A DNA stretch of 64,000 nt from contig JAEWEG010000037.1 in NCBI GenBank assembly GCA_023389575.1, forward strand, positions 1 through 64,000, given 5' to 3'. Of the stretch, positions 24,785 through 34,669 are shown piece by piece (position 1 is the stretch's first letter; each line of letters starts with the position of its first letter). Source of the stretch: Chloroflexota bacterium (GTDB lineage Bacteria > Chloroflexota > Chloroflexia > Thermomicrobiales > UBA6265). Under the pieces are notes generated by a model that saw only the letters and a program-made list of their open reading frames with translations, was not told the origin of the DNA and made no database searches. Position numbers and translations under genes: made by a program.

Positions 24785-24896
24785 CAACGTGCCTGCGAGT
24801 TCGTCATCGACGAGCGCCGTAAGCAAGCCAGCGGGCCAAGTGCACAATTCCCAACGTTTCTCCAGCCACTGATCTGGAGAAAAAGGAGCTACGCGC

Positions 24897-25136
24897 ATGG
24901 CATACGTCATCGCTCAACCATGCATTGGCACCAAGGACGCTTCGTGTGTGGAAGTCTGCCCGGTCGACTGCATCCACTCGGATGACGATCAGGAGCAGTA
25001 CTTCATCAATCCTGCGGAGTGCATCGACTGCGGTGTCTGCGCCGAAGTTTGCCCGGTCGAAGCCATCTTCTTCGAAGATGATCTCCCCGAGCAGTTCGCC
25101 GAATTCAAGGCACGCAACGCCGCCTACTTCAGCTAG
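24897..25136 (+). CDS. fdxA: 7Fe ferredoxin ([3Fe-4S][4Fe-4S])
   Basis: This 79-residue electron carrier has cysteine spacing of the FdxA type. C9, C17 and C52 would hold the 3Fe cluster, C21, C42, C45 and C48 the 4Fe cluster, and the extra C25 in PVDC is usual for the group. The motifs are IGTKDASCVEVCPVDC and CIDCGVCAEVCP. The start ATG 24897 has AAAGGAG upstream. It is a single-gene unit with its own promoter and a terminator. Its partner oxidoreductase is not evident. Confidence 0.96.
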   Translation: MAYVIAQPCIGTKDASCVEVCPVDCIHSDDDQEQYFINPAECIDCGVCAEVCPVEAIFFEDDLPEQFAEFKARNAAYFS

Positions 25137-25164
25137 GCCGCCTGCCAGTCCGCGAGATAGCGAA

Positions 25165-25196
25165 AAGAGCCCGCGCGAGATGTCGCGCGGGCTCTT
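25165..25196. terminator. Bidirectional terminator between fdxA and the PP2C-like gene
   Basis: AAGAGCCCGCGCGA (25165-25178) pairs perfectly with its complement at 25183-25196 around a four-base loop, between convergent genes. Confidence 0.88.
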
Positions 25197-25215
25197 GCCA
25201 TGTGCCGGCGCACGG

Positions 25216-27606
25216 TCACGCCGCCGGAGTCGCCTCTACCGTCGGCACGTCATCCTCGGGTTCGGTGGTCGGCACCAGGTCCGCCGGCAGGTCAGGTAGC
25301 GAGAATCTGGCCGTCCAGACACCGTCAGCGTTGATGATGTAGATGGTCCCGCTGGACTCCTCCACAATCACGTCCTGGATTCCCTCGAATGGCTCTGCCA
25401 CATCGACGTTGGCCATGGAGAACCCGATCGGCAGCTTCAATTGCACCGCGTGCTCACCCTCGGAGTCGAACGCCACGATCCGGCCGTCCTCGTCGTCCTC
25501 ACCAACCACCGCCTGGTAGAGATAGCCCGAGCTACCCTGCCCCACCAGTGAAATCGCCCGGTCCTCTCCGATGTAGCCAGGTTGCACCTCAGACGCCATG
25601 TCGCCCAGGTACATCGTCTGAACGGTCCCGTCGCTGAGCAGCAGGTAGATATTTCCGTCGATGGCGATGTCGGTGGCGTAGGCCACGCTATCCCTGGCCC
25701 CCGTCAGCAGCCAGTCGACGGGCGCGGCTTCCTGCCCGCTTTCGGTATCGGCCACGCCGAAACGGTAGATTTGCCGGTACTCGGCCTCCAGCAGGTACAA
25801 CGAGCCGTCGAACGCCGCGATCGGCCCTGGATTCCACTCCTGGTTGTTGATCCGGCCCAAACCGATCGCTCGCCACTCCTGGGACTCCACCGGCAACATG
25901 AACACCGTGTCCCCATCAGTGACATACAGCCCGCGGAAGTCGAACGCCACGCCCCACAGGTTGCCAACCTCCGTGTCATCGATCACCTCCCCCTGCGAGA
26001 GGATCGTGATCAATTCTGGGGTCGTTCCGCTGTCATTTGGCCGGTACTGGTACAGGCTCCCGGCCACGAAGAACACGCCCGCCGGCGTATTGATGCCCTG
26101 CACGGTGGCATCGCCGAACTCTTCCGGAAGCGACCCAATTCGCTGGACGTCGCTCATCCGGACCACGTCGGTCTCCGCGTCGAGCATCTCGGTCACGGCG
26201 ACTTCGCGCTGGTCGAGTGCATCGGGCGAGAGATTGGCGTCCCTCGCCCGGTCGATCTCCTGTTCCGCCGCCTCCAGTTCCTCGATCACGTCCTCGGGAG
26301 AATCGGCATCCCGAGCAGCCAGGATTCGGGCGTCGATCGAGGCCAGGGTCGCGGCCTCATCCATCTCGGTCTGGAAGTAAGAGTCCCGCACCCACAGGCC
26401 ACCGAGAACCATGGCCACGATGATCGCCGCCATCATCGGCCAAACCCAGTTGGAACCAATGACCGGCAACCGCGGCAGCCGGTGCCGCCAGTTCGATTCC
26501 CCGATGTACTGGCTCTGGTTGCGAAACAGGTCGACTCCATGCGTGCCCGGTGCCCCGAACTCCGCGACTTCGGATCGCTTCCTCCAACCAACTTCACGCT
26601 CCGGAGGCGCCTCGAAAATGCGCTGCAGACGCTCCTGGCTCGGAATCCCCCGCCGGCGCCTGGCTGGCCGTTCCGATTCGGCGACTACCGGAACCGTGGC
26701 AACCTCTTCCGGAACTTCCGCCGGCAAAACCACCGGCGGCGGGGCCAATTCCTCGCTCGTGCCAGGCCGCAATTGCCTGACGATTGCCTTCCCGTGATGC
26801 CATTGGTCCCTGGCTCGCCGACGAACGTCACCGATGGTCTGGATCTGCGACACGTTCGGCAATGGCGGGAAACCCACGACCGCGGCCGCCGCCGCGGGCA
26901 TCTCCCTGGCGATCACCACGTCCTTGAACAGGTCCAGCACCCGGTCGGGATCCTTGTGGTGCAACCACGTCATGTCCCGCTGGGTGTGTCCCGAGGCGAC
27001 GACTTCCTCGATGTACGCCTGCCCCATCGCGGCGGTGGTCAGGATGATCGTGTCACCCGCCCGTACCTCCGTCTGAGCCATGAGCGGCGCGGTCCACGAC
27101 GCGAAGCCCAGCGGCTCGGCCTGATTGGGAATCGACTCATCTGGCTGGTAATGAGGGAACCACGAATCGAACTCGGGCACCGTGTAGACGAGACCGTCCT
27201 CGACCAGGATCAACTGCCCTGGCGGCACATGCGCCAGCGTGGCCGTGTGCTCCTCGAATACCAGCGCCGTCACTCCGATGTGTGACACCTCGTCGATCTT
27301 GCCCTGGAGGGCGACGTCGTCGTTCCGGCTGACCACCACGCCGTTGGCCGCCGCCATCGCGCGGCCAAGCGCCTCATCCGCGGGAAGGTGCCGCAGGCGC
27401 CGCAACTCGGTGAGGATGATCTCCCGCGCCTCGCTCGCCAGTTCGATGCCGTGCCACGACCGGTTGACCGGCTCGGTCGCGACGATATAGCCGCGCCGCT
27501 CCGTTCCCGGAAACCCCGACAAGTCGATCGCTATCCATCGCCGGGCATCCGAAGGCGAACCTCCGGCAACCGCGAACCCCACCGCTGTCGCCGCCGAGAG
27601 CGTCAC
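25216..27606 (-). CDS. Membrane protein: PP2C-like cytoplasmic domain, one membrane helix, extracytoplasmic beta-propeller
   Basis: This is a 796-residue protein of unusual architecture. Residues 1 to about 240 resemble the core of PPM/PP2C phosphatases (IGVTALVFEEHTATLAHVPP, then LVEDGLVYTV and AGDTIILTTA). The metal-binding Asp motifs DGxG and DN are not seen, so it may be a pseudophosphatase or binding domain. A basic linker leads to one membrane helix at about 388-406 (WPMMAAIIVAMVLGGLWV), a short coiled coil (about 415-470) and repeated beta-strand blades to the end, consistent with a propeller. The start is GTG 27606 with GGGAGG nine bases upstream. A sensor that couples outside binding to cytoplasmic partners is plausible. 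The TPR gene lies upstream on the same strand. Confidence 0.7.
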   Translation of the reverse strand: MTLSAATAVGFAVAGGSPSDARRWIAIDLSGFPGTERRGYIVATEPVNRSWHGIELASEAREIILTELRRLRHLPADEALGRAMAAANGVVVSRNDDVALQGKIDEVSHIGVTALVFEEHTATLAHVPPGQLILVEDGLVYTVPEFDSWFPHYQPDESIPNQAEPLGFASWTAPLMAQTEVRAGDTIILTTAAMGQAYIEEVVASGHTQRDMTWLHHKDPDRVLDLFKDVVIAREMPAAAAAVVGFPPLPNVSQIQTIGDVRRRARDQWHHGKAIVRQLRPGTSEELAPPPVVLPAEVPEEVATVPVVAESERPARRRRGIPSQERLQRIFEAPPEREVGWRKRSEVAEFGAPGTHGVDLFRNQSQYIGESNWRHRLPRLPVIGSNWVWPMMAAIIVAMVLGGLWVRDSYFQTEMDEAATLASIDARILAARDADSPEDVIEELEAAEQEIDRARDANLSPDALDQREVAVTEMLDAETDVVRMSDVQRIGSLPEEFGDATVQGINTPAGVFFVAGSLYQYRPNDSGTTPELITILSQGEVIDDTEVGNLWGVAFDFRGLYVTDGDTVFMLPVESQEWRAIGLGRINNQEWNPGPIAAFDGSLYLLEAEYRQIYRFGVADTESGQEAAPVDWLLTGARDSVAYATDIAIDGNIYLLLSDGTVQTMYLGDMASEVQPGYIGEDRAISLVGQGSSGYLYQAVVGEDDEDGRIVAFDSEGEHAVQLKLPIGFSMANVDVAEPFEGIQDVIVEESSGTIYIINADGVWTARFSLPDLPADLVPTTEPEDDVPTVEATPAA

Positions 27607-27884
27607 GCTGGACAACCTCCCGATTCGACGCGCCGGACGTAGGCTGACTGGGCCCCTTTGCGGACGAGCTCGCGCGCCGCGCTCCCGCGAAGCACGGCGT
27701 CGATTGGTCGACCTTGGTTGTCAGGGGAACTCGATGTCATGCGGAACCGGCGCTATCTCACGTTGGGGAAATCATCACAAACCGCCCGCCACGAATGCAG
27801 GCACCTTCGGGCTCATCGAATGAGTATAGCGGCCTGTCACAAGACAGCCGCTGCGAGTGCCTAACAGGAATGTTCCAGGCCGTA

Positions 27885-30044
27885 TTACTGGTTGTACCGG
27901 GCCGATGAACCGATCCGTCCATTCGTCGTGGCGGCGATGGTCGAAGCCGACGGGACCGCTATCGAACGTCCCTCGGAACCCCGCGAGTCGCCTCGTCCCT
28001 GACCGCCGGAACGGTCACGGGAGGGCCCTCGTCGCCCTCCCGATGTCCGTGAATTCGAACGAACGCTCACCAGGAGCGATTCCGCGCGCTGGCGCAGCTT
28101 CATACCAACCTGGCCGAGGTCCTCGGTCAGCCGCACCGCGTGCTCAAGGATCGTGCCCGCGTCGTCTGTCTTGCCCAACGAGATCAGGCGCGCGCCGATG
28201 TTCACCAGCATCATCGCCTCGCCGTAGGTGTCTCCCACCTCGCGAGAGACATCGAGCGCCTCCTCGTAGGTGTCCATCGCCACCGGCATGCCGGCCATGT
28301 CCTGGGCGACGGCCAGATGCTGGAGCGCCTGCCCGAACAGGGCTCGCTGGTCGGGAATCGTCTCCGCCAGATTCGCCGCCTGTTCAAGCGCCTCGATCGC
28401 CGCCTCATCGTCACCCTGGCGCTGCGACAGCCTTGCCAACCGTCCGTAAATCCGCACCGCCGATGTCCGCTGGTTGTGAGTCGCCGCCAGTTGGAGCGCG
28501 GCGTCGTACAGCCGAATCGCCTCCGCTGGTTGATCGGACTCCATGGCGAGCGCGCCCAGCGCGGAAAGCGTCTGGATCTCTTCTTCCGGCCGGCCAAGCT
28601 CACGATACAGGTCCAGCGCGTGGGACAGGTGCTGACGCGCCTGGCCCGGCTCGCCTTCGGACACATGGATCGTGCCGAGCAGGCTCAGCATGCCGGCCTG
28701 CAGGTCCAGGTCATCCGCCGTCCGCGCCGCCACGATCGCCTGCTGGATCGCCTTGATCGCATCGCCAGGCTGGTCGAACTTCCACAGCGCCTCGCCGATG
28801 CTCGCCAGCCACTGGGCTTCATGGACCGCGTCGTTGTTCGCCCGAGCAAGGTCCAGCGCCAGCATCAGGTAGTTCAGGGCCTCAACCGGCTGGTTCATCT
28901 GCGAGTAGGTCACGCCCAGGCCACCGTAGGCTCGCTGTTCGAGTAGTTCATCGTTGGCCGCCCGCGAGAGCTCCACGGCGTGCTTGTAGGCCGCCATCGC
29001 CGCCTCATGCCGCCCCAGCGTGAGCAGGGTCGAACCATGCTGCACGGCTTCGTGGGCCGCCGCCGGTTGGTTGCCGCGCTGTTCTTCCACCCGGATCAGG
29101 TCGGACTCGCGCTCGGCGACCTCCTGCAACCGGCCTAGTTCGCGTTCCGTTCGGGAAAGCATTTCGAGACAGGCGTTCTCAAGCTGGAGATCGCCGATCT
29201 CCTTCGCCAGGGCGAGACCGTGCTCGAAAAAGTCAACGGCCTTGTCGAGTTGCCCAAGTTGCACGAGGGTCTCCGCATGGGAATACACCATCCGCGCTTC
29301 CAGTGGAACGTCGCCCGCCGCCCGCGCGGCTTTCGCCGCCCGCGCATGCAAGGACGCCAGGGTCTCGGGATCGATGGTAGCTCGCCGGATCTCGATTTCC
29401 CGCACCGCGCTTCCGGCCAGCCCCTGGGCGTAGCCGATGCGTTCGCTGGACCGCGCGGCCCGCTCGAACATGAGCATCGCGCCCTGGACGTCCCCATCGC
29501 GCCGCATCAGGTCGCCGAGGAGTATCGCGGAGTCCACTTCATCCTCGGTGTCAGATTGTTCCGGACCGAGTTCCACCTGCTGCTGCAGGAGCACGCGGGC
29601 CCGCTCGCCGTCGCCGGCCGCGAACGCCCGCTGGCCGAGCCGGGCGAGCGCCTTTCGGCCGCCCTGAACATAGCCAACCCGCTGAGCGGCCCGGTAGGCA
29701 TCGCGCAGCAGCTTCTCACGCTCTCGTCCCGGATCCTCGGACGGCAGCAGCGTATCCAGACGCAATGCCGCGTCCACGGTCTGCCGGTCGAACCCCTTCG
29801 CGTGCGCCGCGGCGTGGGTCAACCGCGCCAGGACCGTCGCGAACTCGCGGTCCGACTCGATCCGCTCATCGATGATGAGGTCGAGGCTCTTGAAGTCATC
29901 GTCCGACAGGGCGTCGAGCACGGCCGGATGCCGCACCTCGCTCACGGCGCCGGCGATCGATCGCCGTCGCCCGACAACTTCACGCGATATCTGAACCAGT
30001 ACCGCGCTACCACCGCGACGTCCCTTTCCGGCGAGCTTTTCCAT
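27885..30044 (-). CDS. Large TPR-repeat protein
   Basis: This 719-residue soluble protein is built almost wholly of tetratricopeptide repeats from about residue 110 to 660 (for example GDVQGAMLMFERAARSSERI and GRHEAAMAAYKHAVELSRAA). That implies a protein-interaction scaffold. The N-terminal 100 residues are helical and may form a small separate domain. The C-terminal 45 residues are Arg/Gly/Ser-rich and disordered. The ATG at 30044 follows GGTGAG; a GTG at 30059 overlapping the upstream gene is possible. The gap of eight bases to the dehydratase-like gene suggests co-transcription. No DNA-binding domain is seen, so it is not a classical SARP or MalT regulator. Confidence 0.8.
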   Translation of the reverse strand: MEKLAGKGRRGGSAVLVQISREVVGRRRSIAGAVSEVRHPAVLDALSDDDFKSLDLIIDERIESDREFATVLARLTHAAAHAKGFDRQTVDAALRLDTLLPSEDPGREREKLLRDAYRAAQRVGYVQGGRKALARLGQRAFAAGDGERARVLLQQQVELGPEQSDTEDEVDSAILLGDLMRRDGDVQGAMLMFERAARSSERIGYAQGLAGSAVREIEIRRATIDPETLASLHARAAKAARAAGDVPLEARMVYSHAETLVQLGQLDKAVDFFEHGLALAKEIGDLQLENACLEMLSRTERELGRLQEVAERESDLIRVEEQRGNQPAAAHEAVQHGSTLLTLGRHEAAMAAYKHAVELSRAANDELLEQRAYGGLGVTYSQMNQPVEALNYLMLALDLARANNDAVHEAQWLASIGEALWKFDQPGDAIKAIQQAIVAARTADDLDLQAGMLSLLGTIHVSEGEPGQARQHLSHALDLYRELGRPEEEIQTLSALGALAMESDQPAEAIRLYDAALQLAATHNQRTSAVRIYGRLARLSQRQGDDEAAIEALEQAANLAETIPDQRALFGQALQHLAVAQDMAGMPVAMDTYEEALDVSREVGDTYGEAMMLVNIGARLISLGKTDDAGTILEHAVRLTEDLGQVGMKLRQRAESLLVSVRSNSRTSGGRRGPSRDRSGGQGRGDSRGSEGRSIAVPSASTIAATTNGRIGSSARYNQ

Positions 30045-30052
30045 CCAGCTAC

Positions 30053-31138
30053 TCACCACGCACGCTCCTCATTCATGGCCTCGGCCAAAACATCCAATGT
30101 CACGTTTCCGCCCGACACGATAACGGCCACCTTCTTGCCCGCCAGCCGGTCTCGCTGCCTGTAGGCTCCGGCCAATCCCGCGGCCCCGGCTCCCTCGGCC
30201 AGCACCCGCGTGGTTTCGAGCAAGGTCAGCATCGAGCGTTTCAGGTCCCTGTCTTCCACGAGCACGATGTCGTCGACCATCTCCCACAGGATCCGCGCAG
30301 GAAGCGCGAACGCCTCGCGAGTCGCCACGCCTTCCGCGAAGGTCCGCATCGACTCGTACCGGTGCAGTGTCTTGTCCCGCCAGGAGTCGTGGACGACGGG
30401 CGCTCCCGTTGCCTGGACACCCGCGACATACAACTCCGGCTTGATGCCCTTGCCCGCGATGCATGCTCCACAGAGCCCGCTGCCGCCGCCCGTCGCCACG
30501 TACACCGCGTCCACGTCCGGCTCCTCCTCGAGGATTTCCAGCGTGTGGGTCGCCACGCCCGCGATCAAGTGCGGTTCGTTGGCCGAGTGGATGAATACCT
30601 TGCCGTTGCTTTCAGCATACGCCTTCGATGCAACAAGGCAATCGTCGAAATCAGCTCCGTGATGGATGACCTCGGCCCCCAACCGGCGCATCGCGGCAAC
30701 CTTGAGCGGATTGGCGCCCTCCGGCACAAAAATCGTCGCCGAACCGCCGAACGTGCGGGCCGCGTAGGCCAGCGATTGACCATGGTTCCCGGTCGATGCG
30801 CCCACCACTCCACGAGCGCGTTGTTCGTCGCCGAGCTGACTCATGTAGTAGAGCCCTCCTCGCACCTTGAACGCGCCAGTGGGTAGCACCGGTTCGCATT
30901 TCACCAGGACCTCGAAGCCCATCCGCTCGGAAAGAGCCTCGGATTTCAGGAGAGGGGTCGGCGGCAGGTACCGGCGAACCACCGTCCGCGCGCGGAACAC
31001 GTCGGAAAGGGTCGGAATCGGCCCATCCCACACGCTACCCGCATGCTGTTCGTTGCTGAGTTGCACCCTGGTCGTCACCACTTCTAGCTCAGGGCCCTCG
31101 CCATTCCGGGAAAGGGACCGTGTCCAGTCAGGGATCAC
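30053..31138 (-). CDS. Threonine/serine dehydratase-like PLP enzyme (fold type II)
   Basis: This 361-residue enzyme has the PLP Lys in PTGAFKVRGG, the substrate loop ASTGNHGQS and the phosphate-binding Gly-rich loop ATGGGSGLCGA. These are characteristic of threonine dehydratases and their relatives (serine racemase, hydroxyectoine-utilisation dehydratase). There is no C-terminal ACT domain, so it would not be feedback-inhibited like biosynthetic IlvA. The start is uncertain: GTG 31138 gives full length, but GTGs at 31081 and 31078 are also possible because conservation begins near residue 40. It is the first gene of a minus-strand group with the TPR protein. Confidence 0.87.
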   Translation of the reverse strand: MIPDWTRSLSRNGEGPELEVVTTRVQLSNEQHAGSVWDGPIPTLSDVFRARTVVRRYLPPTPLLKSEALSERMGFEVLVKCEPVLPTGAFKVRGGLYYMSQLGDEQRARGVVGASTGNHGQSLAYAARTFGGSATIFVPEGANPLKVAAMRRLGAEVIHHGADFDDCLVASKAYAESNGKVFIHSANEPHLIAGVATHTLEILEEEPDVDAVYVATGGGSGLCGACIAGKGIKPELYVAGVQATGAPVVHDSWRDKTLHRYESMRTFAEGVATREAFALPARILWEMVDDIVLVEDRDLKRSMLTLLETTRVLAEGAGAAGLAGAYRQRDRLAGKKVAVIVSGGNVTLDVLAEAMNEERAW

Positions 31139-31438
31139 CTCTCCAATTTGAGGCTGATCCCGCGTTCGTACGAATGCAGCGGGCCGTGACGGGTGCTTGC
31201 AAGCAATGTCCGTACACGCTTATCAGTTCGCACCCGCAGTGTAACACCATAGACTCGCAGGTAAAACCTGTTCCAGGATGTCACAGGAGGCATCATTCGC
31301 ATGTGCCCGCCTCACTTTCCGCCTGTACCTGCCGCCTCAATCCTGCCATCGTTCGTTGGCCCCGCCAAACCACTTCGACGCGGCGTTTCCCGTATAATGG
31401 GAATCCGGCGAGAGCAACGCTTCACCGGGAGTCCACCG
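31139..31438. other. Divergent promoter region of pyrF and the dehydratase-like gene
   Basis: A perfect TATAAT at 31393-31398 lies 40 bases before the pyrF start. No good -35 hexamer is found at standard spacing (TTCGAC at 31374-31379 is only 13 bases away). The palindrome CTTGCAAG is near 31198. No coding frame here has support. Confidence 0.45.
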
Positions 31439-32296
31439 TTGTCCAAAACCCATTCCTTCCAACAAAAAGTCGACCAGCGCATGGCCAGCGCCAATACGCT
31501 GGTGTGCGTCGGACTCGACCCCAATCTCGCCATGCTGCCCGACGGCGTGTCGTCATCTCCGGAAGACATCGCGGCGTTCTGCGCCGAAATCGTCGCCGCC
31601 ACCCACCCATACGCCGCCGCCTTCAAGCCAAACCTCGCCTTCTTCACTCAACTCGGCCCGAGCGGGCTCGAGGTGCTGGCCGATGTATGCGCCGCGATTC
31701 CGGACGATATCCCGGTGATCCTCGACTGCAAGGTCGGCGACGTGGGTGAAACGGCCCGCGCCTACGCCAGGTCCTGGTTCGACGCCTTCGACTTTGACGC
31801 CATCACCGTCAATCCGTATCTGGGCGAGGACGCCCTGGCACCCTTCCTCGAGCGTGACGGCCGGGGCGTGATCGTCATCTGCAAGACCAGCAATCCCGGG
31901 AGCGGGGACTTTCAGGATCGCGTCATGGAGTCTGGCCAGCCATTGTTCATGGACGTGGCGTCACGCTGCGCCGCCTGGGATTCCACCTATCCCGCGTCGG
32001 TCGGCCTGGTCGTCGGGGCAACCTACCCCTCGCAACTCGAACAGGTCCGGCACGCGGTCGGGAACCAGATCATCCTGCTGCCGGGCGTTGGCGCGCAGGG
32101 CGGCGACCTTCAGGGCGCGCTCTCGACCGGGCTCGATGCCAACGGTCGCGGGCTCCTGTGCTCCGCTTCTCGTTCAATCATGCACGCGGGCTCCGGCGGC
32201 GACTACGCCGAGCAGGCCGCACGATCGGCCAGAGAGTTGTCAGTCTCGATCAACACCATCCGCGAATCCCTCGCTGGATCGGCCGTCAACGCGTAA
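31439..32296 (+). CDS. pyrF: Orotidine 5'-phosphate decarboxylase (type 2)
   Basis: This cytoplasmic enzyme makes UMP from OMP in the last step of de novo pyrimidine synthesis. It has 285 residues and belongs to the longer type 2 form. Active-site motifs are VGLDPN, AFKPNLAFF and the catalytic DCKVGDVGET. I start it at TTG 31439 because GGGAGT lies seven bases before and a TATAAT box 40 bases before; in-frame codons further upstream would precede the promoter. No other pyr gene is near. Confidence 0.93.
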   Translation: MSKTHSFQQKVDQRMASANTLVCVGLDPNLAMLPDGVSSSPEDIAAFCAEIVAATHPYAAAFKPNLAFFTQLGPSGLEVLADVCAAIPDDIPVILDCKVGDVGETARAYARSWFDAFDFDAITVNPYLGEDALAPFLERDGRGVIVICKTSNPGSGDFQDRVMESGQPLFMDVASRCAAWDSTYPASVGLVVGATYPSQLEQVRHAVGNQIILLPGVGAQGGDLQGALSTGLDANGRGLLCSASRSIMHAGSGGDYAEQAARSARELSVSINTIRESLAGSAVNA

Positions 32297-32418
32297 TCGG
32301 CATTCACGCTCAGGTCTGGCGACGGTTGGAGATCCCGCCGGACGGATTCATCGTAGACTCGGGTGTGGGCGGCTTCCTGGGGGGAGCCATGAATTGTGTG
32401 GGAAGAGATAGAGGAAAC

Positions 32419-33684
32419 ATGCTGGCCTGGAAGTCGTCTCCATCCGCCTGGATGCGCAACATCACGTTGCTGATCGTGGCGTTCGTCTTTGCGATCCCCG
32501 TGTGGAGCGCGCCAACGACCGCCGTGGCATCGGCCACCCTGGCCGAACGCCTGGGCTTGCCGGAGGAAATGATCCCGGTCGACTTCGGGCAAACTGATCT
32601 CCAGGTTTACGTCTCCGCCACGGGACATACCATTTCAGGCACCATGCTCGATTACTGGCGCGCCAACGGTGCGTCATCGGTATACGGAAATCCCATTTCG
32701 GAAGTCTTCGCCGGCTCCAACGGCCTGTTCAGCCAGGCGTTCGAGCGCGGCATCTTCCAGTACAACCCATCCTGGACGCTTACGGACAATCCCACCGTGC
32801 GCCTCCAGCCCATTGGCCGCCAGCAACTTAGCCAGCGTGCCACCAGCACGCGCGCCGATGGACGTCGCACCACGGGCGATCGCCGCCTCTCCGCCTGGCA
32901 GCCGGGCTCCCAGCAGGAAGCACGGGCCGCCGAGGTTTACAACCAGGGAGGCCGATTCAGCGACATCACCGGCTACTCGATCGCCGGTGAGTTCGAATCC
33001 TGGTACGACGGGCACGAAGGCTGGTTCTATATTGGCGCGCCGATCAGCGAGCCGATGCGTGAACGCGGAACCACCGTGCAGTACTTCGAGAACACCATCC
33101 TGATCAGCGTCGACGGAGTCGTTCGTCCAGCGCCCCTCCCATTCGAGCACCCGGAGCGGTACGGAATCGACACGTCGCCCGTCGATCGAACCGGGCAGCC
33201 GGAGTTCTCCGAGGCGCTCTTCATCAACCGGCCGAATCCCTACGGCGTCGATGTCACCACCATCCCGGGCCGCAAGTACATCATCGTCAATCTGGCCGAA
33301 CAGACACTGTACGCCTACCAGGGGGATCAACTCATCCTCCAGACCCTCGTCAGCACAGGCACCGAACCGAACACCACCGAGGTCGGCTACTTCCGCGTCC
33401 GCATCAAGTACCCGATGAAGGACATGACGGGTGTCACCGATGGGTCTGGCGCGGTCACCGCCGTGGGAACCGCCGCCGACGGCGCGTCCGGCTCCGGCTA
33501 CCTCGTGCCCGATGTACCCGACGTAATGTTCATCAATTTCCAGGCGGAGGCGCTCCACGGGGCGTACTGGCACAACAACTTCGGTCAGCGCATGAGCCAC
33601 GGGTGCATCAACCTGCCGCTCGATGTCTCGGGCTTCCTGTTCGACTGGGCGCCGCTCGGCACCGCCGTCACCGTCATCGAGTAA
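32419..33684 (+). CDS. Exported L,D-transpeptidase (YkuD) with long N-terminal region
   Basis: This probable peptidoglycan cross-linking or anchoring enzyme has 421 residues. A signal sequence or anchor is at residues 12-30 (WMRNITLLIVAFVFAIPVW). A repeat-like region of about 250 residues follows (FYIGAPISEPM and VYGNPISEVF share a motif, suggesting tandem small domains). The YkuD domain occupies the last 130 residues. The active site HGAYWHNNFGQRMSHGCINL has the HxnSHGC Cys nucleophile. The start is ATG 32419 after AGAGGAAAC; ATG 32389 after GGGGAG is also possible. It lies 122 bases after pyrF. Confidence 0.88.
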   Translation: MLAWKSSPSAWMRNITLLIVAFVFAIPVWSAPTTAVASATLAERLGLPEEMIPVDFGQTDLQVYVSATGHTISGTMLDYWRANGASSVYGNPISEVFAGSNGLFSQAFERGIFQYNPSWTLTDNPTVRLQPIGRQQLSQRATSTRADGRRTTGDRRLSAWQPGSQQEARAAEVYNQGGRFSDITGYSIAGEFESWYDGHEGWFYIGAPISEPMRERGTTVQYFENTILISVDGVVRPAPLPFEHPERYGIDTSPVDRTGQPEFSEALFINRPNPYGVDVTTIPGRKYIIVNLAEQTLYAYQGDQLILQTLVSTGTEPNTTEVGYFRVRIKYPMKDMTGVTDGSGAVTAVGTAADGASGSGYLVPDVPDVMFINFQAEALHGAYWHNNFGQRMSHGCINLPLDVSGFLFDWAPLGTAVTVIE

Positions 33685-33781
33685 TCCCGAACATGCTACG
33701 ATCCTGACGTTCGACCGGCGTCGGATCGGGGACGTTCGCGCGATCGGCGCATCCCCCGTCGCCTGCCACTCGGAGTAGAGG

Positions 33782-34594
33782 GTGCCACCAGAGACCACGC
33801 CAACCAACGGCCGCGCCAGGGTCCAGATCGTCGCCATGGCCAACCAGAAAGGCGGGGTCGGCAAGACCACCACGGCCGTCAACGCGAGCGTCGAACTCGC
33901 CCGCCATGGAATCCGCGTCCTCCTGGTGGACCTCGATCCCCAGGGCAACACCACCTCGTCGCTGGGAATCGACAAGACCGGCCTGGAATCCACCGTCTAC
34001 GATGTCATCCTTGGTGACACCCCCACGGAACGCGCCATCCTCACCGCCGTCCGGCCAAACCTGGACCTGCTTCCGACAACCGCCGACCTCGCCGCGGCCG
34101 AGGTGGACCTCGTCGAGGTAGTCCACCGCGAGCGCCAGTTGAAACGCGCGCTCGGGCAGGTCTCCGCCAGCTACGACCTGGTGATCATCGACTGCCCTCC
34201 CTCCCTGGGACTCCTCACCGTCAACGCGCTGACCGCCGCGACCGGCGTCATCATCCCCATCCAGAGCGAATTTCTCGCCCTCGAAGGCGTTAGTCAGCTG
34301 ATCACCACCATCGACCTGGTGAAACGGCAGCTGAATCCCGGCCTGGACCTTCTGGGAGTGCTGATCACCATGTACGACTCCCGCACGAACCTTTCGAACA
34401 GCGTGGTCGAGGAGGTCCGGCGATTCTTCCCCGATCGCATCTTCAACACATTGGTTCCGCGCTCCGTCAGGCTGGCCGAGGCTCCCAGCTACGGCCAGGC
34501 GATCGGTGAATACGACCCGTCTTCGAGGGGCAGCCGGGCCTACGCCGATTTCACCCGCGAACTTATCGAACGGCTCGGACTGCGGTACGATTAG
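33782..34594 (+). CDS. ParA/Soj-family ATPase without adjacent ParB
   Basis: This 270-residue MinD/ParA ATPase has the deviant Walker A KGGVGKTTT (residues 23-31), A' motif LLVDLDPQGN and Walker B VIIDCPPSLG. It is closest in style to chromosomal Soj. It starts at GTG 33782 with GGAG upstream. Its neighbours are an L,D-transpeptidase and guaB; no centromere-binding gene accompanies it, while a second ParA with ParB sits at 38607-40408. It may be the main Soj acting with that ParB, or it may position another cargo. Confidence 0.9.
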   Translation: MPPETTPTNGRARVQIVAMANQKGGVGKTTTAVNASVELARHGIRVLLVDLDPQGNTTSSLGIDKTGLESTVYDVILGDTPTERAILTAVRPNLDLLPTTADLAAAEVDLVEVVHRERQLKRALGQVSASYDLVIIDCPPSLGLLTVNALTAATGVIIPIQSEFLALEGVSQLITTIDLVKRQLNPGLDLLGVLITMYDSRTNLSNSVVEEVRRFFPDRIFNTLVPRSVRLAEAPSYGQAIGEYDPSSRGSRAYADFTRELIERLGLRYD

Positions 34595-34669
34595 CCATTG
34601 GCACACGCAGGCTCCCTGCTCCCGCGCTGTGACGCCCCCCTACAACCCACCCCAGGAGTTCTTCCCCTC

